Below, in pieces: positions 56,985 through 64,000 of a stretch of DNA of 64,000 nt. The position numbers were made by a program, and so were the translations under genes. The stretch comes from Clavaria fumosa (lineage: Eukaryota > Basidiomycota > Agaricomycetes > Agaricales > Clavariaceae): NCBI GenBank assembly GCA_951802425.1, contig OX637801.1, positions 620,001 to 684,000 of the forward strand. The letters are read 5' to 3'. The notes beneath the pieces are model-generated. The model worked only from the letters and a program-made list of their open reading frames with translations, made no database searches and was not told the origin of the DNA. Positions within the stretch are counted from its first letter, which is position 1, and each line of letters begins with the position of its first letter.

Positions 56985-57212
56985 CCGCGACAAAGACTCG
57001 TCTTTGTCGCGGCGCAACCCACAATTCCCATGTGCTGCGACAAAGATTCGTTTTTGTCGCGGAATAATCCACAATTGATGTGTGCCGCGACAAAGACGAA
57101 TCTTTGTCGCGGCGCAGGTGAATTGTAGGTTGTGCCGCGACAAAGACGAATCTTTGTCGCGGCACATGTGAATTGCAGGTTTCGCCGCGACAAAGACGAG
57201 TCTTTGTCGCGG
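56985..57212. repeat. Five palindromes at exact 50-bp spacing
   Basis: Palindromes at 56985, 57035, 57085, 57135 and 57185, each 28 bp, with arms CCGCGACAAAGA/TCTTTGTCGCGG and a variable centre (ctcg, ttcg, cgaa, cgaa, cgag). The spacers share cacaattNNNatgtg. They are related to the intronic palindromes by the AAAGAcgNNTCTTT core but have their own arm sequence. Confidence 0.82.
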
Positions 57213-57430
57213 TAGAACTCACAATTCACATGTCACTTGCCCTACGTCAATCATCTGACTAATAAATCTGTTTAGATTGCACCTAGCATTGTTTGGACAT
57301 TACATAGGATATTACATGGCTAAAGTCAATTGCTACATCTTGCAATCAACATAGATGTCCAAGAAAGCCTACAACAAGATTTAACTCAAGGATTTCCAGG
57401 TGCTCTGACCCCTAACCAACCCTGAGTCTA
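57213..57430. other. Junction to the satellite, no gene seen
   Basis: Unique AT-rich sequence. The last 20 bases (caaaaactactatgaattacc) already resemble the satellite unit (caaaaacatctatcattacc), so the array may begin with a degenerate edge copy. Confidence 0.45.
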
Positions 57431-60400
57431 TTTCAAAAACTACTATGAATTACCAAAAAAACAAATACCAACACCCTCCAAAAAAACAAATCTAAACATT
57501 AAAATATCTCACTTACCCCTCACAACCGACCTTTAAAATACACTACCCAAAAACATCTATCATTACCAAAAAAACAAATACCAACACCCTCCAAAAAAAC
57601 AAATCTAAACATTAAAATATCTCACTTACCCCTCACAACCGACCTTTAAAATACACTACCCAAAAACATCTATCATTACCAAAAAAACAAATACCAACAC
57701 CCTCCAAAAAAACAAATCTAAACATTAAAATATCTCACTTACCCCTCACAACCGACCTTTAAAATACACTACCCAAAAACATCTATCATTACCAAAAAAA
57801 CAAATACCAACACCCTCCAAAAAAACAAATCTAAACATTAAAATATCTCACTTACCCCTCACAACCGACCTTTAAAATACACTACCCAAAAACATCTATC
57901 ATTACCAAAAAAACAAATACCAACACCCTCCAAAAAAACAAATCTAAACATTAAAATATCTCACTTACCCCTCACAACCGACCTTTAAAATACACTACCC
58001 AAAAACATCTATCATTACCAAAAAAACAAATACCAACACCCTCCAAAAAAACAAATCTAAACATTAAAATATCTCACTTACCCCTCACAACCGACCTTTA
58101 AAATACACTACCCAAAAACATCTATCATTACCAAAAAAACAAATACCAACACCCTCCAAAAAAACAAATCTAAACATTAAAATATCTCACTTACCCCTCA
58201 CAACCGACCTTTAAAATACACTACCCAAAAACATCTATCATTACCAAAAAAACAAATACCAACACCCTCCAAAAAAACAAATCTAAACATTAAAATATCT
58301 CACTTACCCCTCACAACCGACCTTTAAAATACACTACCCAAAAACATCTATCATTACCAAAAAAACAAATACCAACACCCTCCAAAAAAACAAATCTAAA
58401 CATTAAAATATCTCACTTACCCCTCACAACCGACCTTTAAAATACACTACCCAAAAACATCTATCATTACCAAAAAAACAAATACCAACACCCTCCAAAA
58501 AAACAAATCTAAACATTAAAATATCTCACTTACCCCTCACAACCGACCTTTAAAATACACTACCCAAAAACATCTATCATTACCAAAAAAACAAATACCA
58601 ACACCCTCCAAAAAAACAAATCTAAACATTAAAATATCTCACTTACCCCTCACAACCGACCTTTAAAATACACTACCCAAAAACATCTATCATTACCAAA
58701 AAAACAAATACCAACACCCTCCAAAAAAACAAATCTAAACATTAAAATATCTCACTTACCCCTCACAACCGACCTTTAAAATACACTACCCAAAAACATC
58801 TATCATTACCAAAAAAACAAATACCAACACCCTCCAAAAAAACAAATCTAAACATTAAAATATCTCACTTACCCCTCACAACCGACCTTTAAAATACACT
58901 ACCCAAAAACATCTATCATTACCAAAAAAACAAATACCAACACCCTCCAAAAAAACAAATCTAAACATTAAAATATCTCACTTACCCCTCACAACCGACC
59001 TTTAAAATACACTACCCAAAAACATCTATCATTACCAAAAAAACAAATACCAACACCCTCCAAAAAAACAAATCTAAACATTAAAATATCTCACTTACCC
59101 CTCACAACCGACCTTTAAAATACACTACCCAAAAACATCTATCATTACCAAAAAAACAAATACCAACACCCTCCAAAAAAACAAATCTAAACATTAAAAT
59201 ATCTCACTTACCCCTCACAACCGACCTTTAAAATACACTACCCAAAAACATCTATCATTACCAAAAAAACAAATACCAACACCCTCCAAAAAAACAAATC
59301 TAAACATTAAAATATCTCACTTACCCCTCACAACCGACCTTTAAAATACACTACCCAAAAACATCTATCATTACCAAAAAAACAAATACCAACACCCTCC
59401 AAAAAAACAAATCTAAACATTAAAATATCTCACTTACCCCTCACAACCGACCTTTAAAATACACTACCCAAAAACATCTATCATTACCAAAAAAACAAAT
59501 ACCAACACCCTCCAAAAAAACAAATCTAAACATTAAAATATCTCACTTACCCCTCACAACCGACCTTTAAAATACACTACCCAAAAACATCTATCATTAC
59601 CAAAAAAACAAATACCAACACCCTCCAAAAAAACAAATCTAAACATTAAAATATCTCACTTACCCCTCACAACCGACCTTTAAAATACACTACCCAAAAA
59701 CATCTATCATTACCAAAAAAACAAATACCAACACCCTCCAAAAAAACAAATCTAAACATTAAAATATCTCACTTACCCCTCACAACCGACCTTTAAAATA
59801 CACTACCCAAAAACATCTATCATTACCAAAAAAACAAATACCAACACCCTCCAAAAAAACAAATCTAAACATTAAAATATCTCACTTACCCCTCACAACC
59901 GACCTTTAAAATACACTACCCAAAAACATCTATCATTACCAAAAAAACAAATACCAACACCCTCCAAAAAAACAAATCTAAACATTAAAATATCTCACTT
60001 ACCCCTCACAACCGACCTTTAAAATACACTACCCAAAAACATCTATCATTACCAAAAAAACAAATACCAACACCCTCCAAAAAAACAAATCTAAACATTA
60101 AAATATCTCACTTACCCCTCACAACCGACCTTTAAAATACACTACCCAAAAACATCTATCATTACCAAAAAAACAAATACCAACACCCTCCAAAAAAACA
60201 AATCTAAACATTAAAATATCTCACTTACCCCTCACAACCGACCTTTAAAATACACTACCCAAAAACATCTATCATTACCAAAAAAACAAATACCAACACC
60301 CTCCAAAAAAACAAATCTAAACATTAAAATATCTCACTTACCCCTCACAACCGACCTTTAAAATACACTACCCAAAAACATCTATCATTACCAAAAAAAC

Positions 60401-63400
60401 AAATACCAACACCCTCCAAAAAAACAAATCTAAACATTAAAATATCTCACTTACCCCTCACAACCGACCTTTAAAATACACTACCCAAAAACATCTATCA
60501 TTACCAAAAAAACAAATACCAACACCCTCCAAAAAAACAAATCTAAACATTAAAATATCTCACTTACCCCTCACAACCGACCTTTAAAATACACTACCCA
60601 AAAACATCTATCATTACCAAAAAAACAAATACCAACACCCTCCAAAAAAACAAATCTAAACATTAAAATATCTCACTTACCCCTCACAACCGACCTTTAA
60701 AATACACTACCCAAAAACATCTATCATTACCAAAAAAACAAATACCAACACCCTCCAAAAAAACAAATCTAAACATTAAAATATCTCACTTACCCCTCAC
60801 AACCGACCTTTAAAATACACTACCCAAAAACATCTATCATTACCAAAAAAACAAATACCAACACCCTCCAAAAAAACAAATCTAAACATTAAAATATCTC
60901 ACTTACCCCTCACAACCGACCTTTAAAATACACTACCCAAAAACATCTATCATTACCAAAAAAACAAATACCAACACCCTCCAAAAAAACAAATCTAAAC
61001 ATTAAAATATCTCACTTACCCCTCACAACCGACCTTTAAAATACACTACCCAAAAACATCTATCATTACCAAAAAAACAAATACCAACACCCTCCAAAAA
61101 AACAAATCTAAACATTAAAATATCTCACTTACCCCTCACAACCGACCTTTAAAATACACTACCCAAAAACATCTATCATTACCAAAAAAACAAATACCAA
61201 CACCCTCCAAAAAAACAAATCTAAACATTAAAATATCTCACTTACCCCTCACAACCGACCTTTAAAATACACTACCCAAAAACATCTATCATTACCAAAA
61301 AAACAAATACCAACACCCTCCAAAAAAACAAATCTAAACATTAAAATATCTCACTTACCCCTCACAACCGACCTTTAAAATACACTACCCAAAAACATCT
61401 ATCATTACCAAAAAAACAAATACCAACACCCTCCAAAAAAACAAATCTAAACATTAAAATATCTCACTTACCCCTCACAACCGACCTTTAAAATACACTA
61501 CCCAAAAACATCTATCATTACCAAAAAAACAAATACCAACACCCTCCAAAAAAACAAATCTAAACATTAAAATATCTCACTTACCCCTCACAACCGACCT
61601 TTAAAATACACTACCCAAAAACATCTATCATTACCAAAAAAACAAATACCAACACCCTCCAAAAAAACAAATCTAAACATTAAAATATCTCACTTACCCC
61701 TCACAACCGACCTTTAAAATACACTACCCAAAAACATCTATCATTACCAAAAAAACAAATACCAACACCCTCCAAAAAAACAAATCTAAACATTAAAATA
61801 TCTCACTTACCCCTCACAACCGACCTTTAAAATACACTACCCAAAAACATCTATCATTACCAAAAAAACAAATACCAACACCCTCCAAAAAAACAAATCT
61901 AAACATTAAAATATCTCACTTACCCCTCACAACCGACCTTTAAAATACACTACCCAAAAACATCTATCATTACCAAAAAAACAAATACCAACACCCTCCA
62001 AAAAAACAAATCTAAACATTAAAATATCTCACTTACCCCTCACAACCGACCTTTAAAATACACTACCCAAAAACATCTATCATTACCAAAAAAACAAATA
62101 CCAACACCCTCCAAAAAAACAAATCTAAACATTAAAATATCTCACTTACCCCTCACAACCGACCTTTAAAATACACTACCCAAAAACATCTATCATTACC
62201 AAAAAAACAAATACCAACACCCTCCAAAAAAACAAATCTAAACATTAAAATATCTCACTTACCCCTCACAACCGACCTTTAAAATACACTACCCAAAAAC
62301 ATCTATCATTACCAAAAAAACAAATACCAACACCCTCCAAAAAAACAAATCTAAACATTAAAATATCTCACTTACCCCTCACAACCGACCTTTAAAATAC
62401 ACTACCCAAAAACATCTATCATTACCAAAAAAACAAATACCAACACCCTCCAAAAAAACAAATCTAAACATTAAAATATCTCACTTACCCCTCACAACCG
62501 ACCTTTAAAATACACTACCCAAAAACATCTATCATTACCAAAAAAACAAATACCAACACCCTCCAAAAAAACAAATCTAAACATTAAAATATCTCACTTA
62601 CCCCTCACAACCGACCTTTAAAATACACTACCCAAAAACATCTATCATTACCAAAAAAACAAATACCAACACCCTCCAAAAAAACAAATCTAAACATTAA
62701 AATATCTCACTTACCCCTCACAACCGACCTTTAAAATACACTACCCAAAAACATCTATCATTACCAAAAAAACAAATACCAACACCCTCCAAAAAAACAA
62801 ATCTAAACATTAAAATATCTCACTTACCCCTCACAACCGACCTTTAAAATACACTACCCAAAAACATCTATCATTACCAAAAAAACAAATACCAACACCC
62901 TCCAAAAAAACAAATCTAAACATTAAAATATCTCACTTACCCCTCACAACCGACCTTTAAAATACACTACCCAAAAACATCTATCATTACCAAAAAAACA
63001 AATACCAACACCCTCCAAAAAAACAAATCTAAACATTAAAATATCTCACTTACCCCTCACAACCGACCTTTAAAATACACTACCCAAAAACATCTATCAT
63101 TACCAAAAAAACAAATACCAACACCCTCCAAAAAAACAAATCTAAACATTAAAATATCTCACTTACCCCTCACAACCGACCTTTAAAATACACTACCCAA
63201 AAACATCTATCATTACCAAAAAAACAAATACCAACACCCTCCAAAAAAACAAATCTAAACATTAAAATATCTCACTTACCCCTCACAACCGACCTTTAAA
63301 ATACACTACCCAAAAACATCTATCATTACCAAAAAAACAAATACCAACACCCTCCAAAAAAACAAATCTAAACATTAAAATATCTCACTTACCCCTCACA

Positions 63401-64000
63401 ACCGACCTTTAAAATACACTACCCAAAAACATCTATCATTACCAAAAAAACAAATACCAACACCCTCCAAAAAAACAAATCTAAACATTAAAATATCTCA
63501 CTTACCCCTCACAACCGACCTTTAAAATACACTACCCAAAAACATCTATCATTACCAAAAAAACAAATACCAACACCCTCCAAAAAAACAAATCTAAACA
63601 TTAAAATATCTCACTTACCCCTCACAACCGACCTTTAAAATACACTACCCAAAAACATCTATCATTACCAAAAAAACAAATACCAACACCCTCCAAAAAA
63701 ACAAATCTAAACATTAAAATATCTCACTTACCCCTCACAACCGACCTTTAAAATACACTACCCAAAAACATCTATCATTACCAAAAAAACAAATACCAAC
63801 ACCCTCCAAAAAAACAAATCTAAACATTAAAATATCTCACTTACCCCTCACAACCGACCTTTAAAATACACTACCCAAAAACATCTATCATTACCAAAAA
63901 AACAAATACCAACACCCTCCAAAAAAACAAATCTAAACATTAAAATATCTCACTTACCCCTCACAACCGACCTTTAAAATACACTACCCAAAAACATCTA
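57431..64000. repeat. 113-bp satellite array, about 58 copies, running off the right edge
   Basis: The anchor tacc precedes each A run at 57451, 57564, 57677 and on to the end, with a period of exactly 113 bp and no variant noticed. The unit is AT-rich and strongly strand-biased: only one G per 113 bases on this strand. Within it ccaaaaaaacaaat occurs twice, 25 bp apart. There is no ORF and no telomere motif. A centromeric or subtelomeric satellite is the likely reading. Confidence 0.95.

Noticed and set aside
57510..57530. Splice-donor-like GGTAAGTGAG on the minus strand of every satellite unit
   Set aside because: It occurs by the composition of the unit; there are no exons, ORFs or acceptors around it.
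57431..64000. Telomere repeat at the right edge
   Set aside because: The unit is 113 bp and has no TTAGGG-type motif on either strand; it is a satellite, though a subtelomeric place is possible.
1..64000. tRNA or rRNA genes
   Set aside because: No cloverleaf with A and B box or rRNA-like stretch was noticed by eye; a dedicated tRNA scan would be needed to be certain.

Overview
The window looks like a repeat-rich, probably heterochromatic (pericentromere-like) block from a filamentous fungus, most likely a basidiomycete of the Agaricomycetes. The reasons are short GT-AG introns of 48-56 nt, chromodomain Ty3/gypsy elements closest in layout to the Tf1/sushi group, Zn2Cys6-type cysteine clusters, a decayed Helitron/Pif1-type helicase, and pervasive CpG-to-TpG decay. 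I see no tRNA, rRNA, operon or bacterial signal. All calls were made by eye; no database or alignment was used.

Layout. 1-1608 is the 3' end of an element (E) that enters from the left: the start of an antisense coiled-coil gene, then an LTR carrying a small hAT-like element (655-1016). 1609-1677 and 8204 to about 9990 are a TTGGCCA-rich satellite-like tract, split by chromodomain element A (1678-8198, TSD acatg). From 10051 a His/Gln-rich host exon is cut by element B (10697-49713, TSD ctgct) and resumes at 49719-49931. B holds a solo LTR of family C (18071-18964) and a full C element (19065-48583). C was hit twice by family D: D1 (25474-34562, minus strand, TSD cgacg), whose coding core is replaced by a 5.46-kb near-perfect inverted repeat built of a 32-bp minisatellite, and D2 (36919-47721, plus strand, TSD gaaac). 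Beyond B lie a minus-strand gene of about 15 exons with a ParB-like motif (50158-55285), a broken helicase inside inverted repeats (55645-56151), a five-copy palindrome array (56985-57212), and a homogeneous 113-bp satellite running off the right edge (57431-64000).

The most unusual pattern is in the retroelements. B, C and D each carry, between pol and the 3' LTR, a multi-exon gene on the opposite strand, converging on pol; E shows the start of a similar one. In B and C this gene encodes a coiled coil and a cysteine cluster with Gal4-like spacing, identical in the two families once a 21-bp triplication in B is discounted. In C the five-exon frame is closed by one stop only, although the sense pol of the same copy is badly broken. 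In D, the two copies differ mainly at synonymous sites over codons 20-60. These look like selected retroelement-borne antisense genes, possibly DNA- or chromatin-binding.

The chromodomain elements A, B and D also show Tf1-like self-priming: a 10-13 nt segment about 32-36 nt downstream of the LTR TATA box is perfectly complementary to the bases just after the 5' LTR. Family C instead has a TGG-containing tRNA-type primer site, no chromodomain, and apparently 4-bp target duplications. All 23 premature stops I counted in sense retroelement frames are TGA, nearly all where Arg (CGA) is expected.
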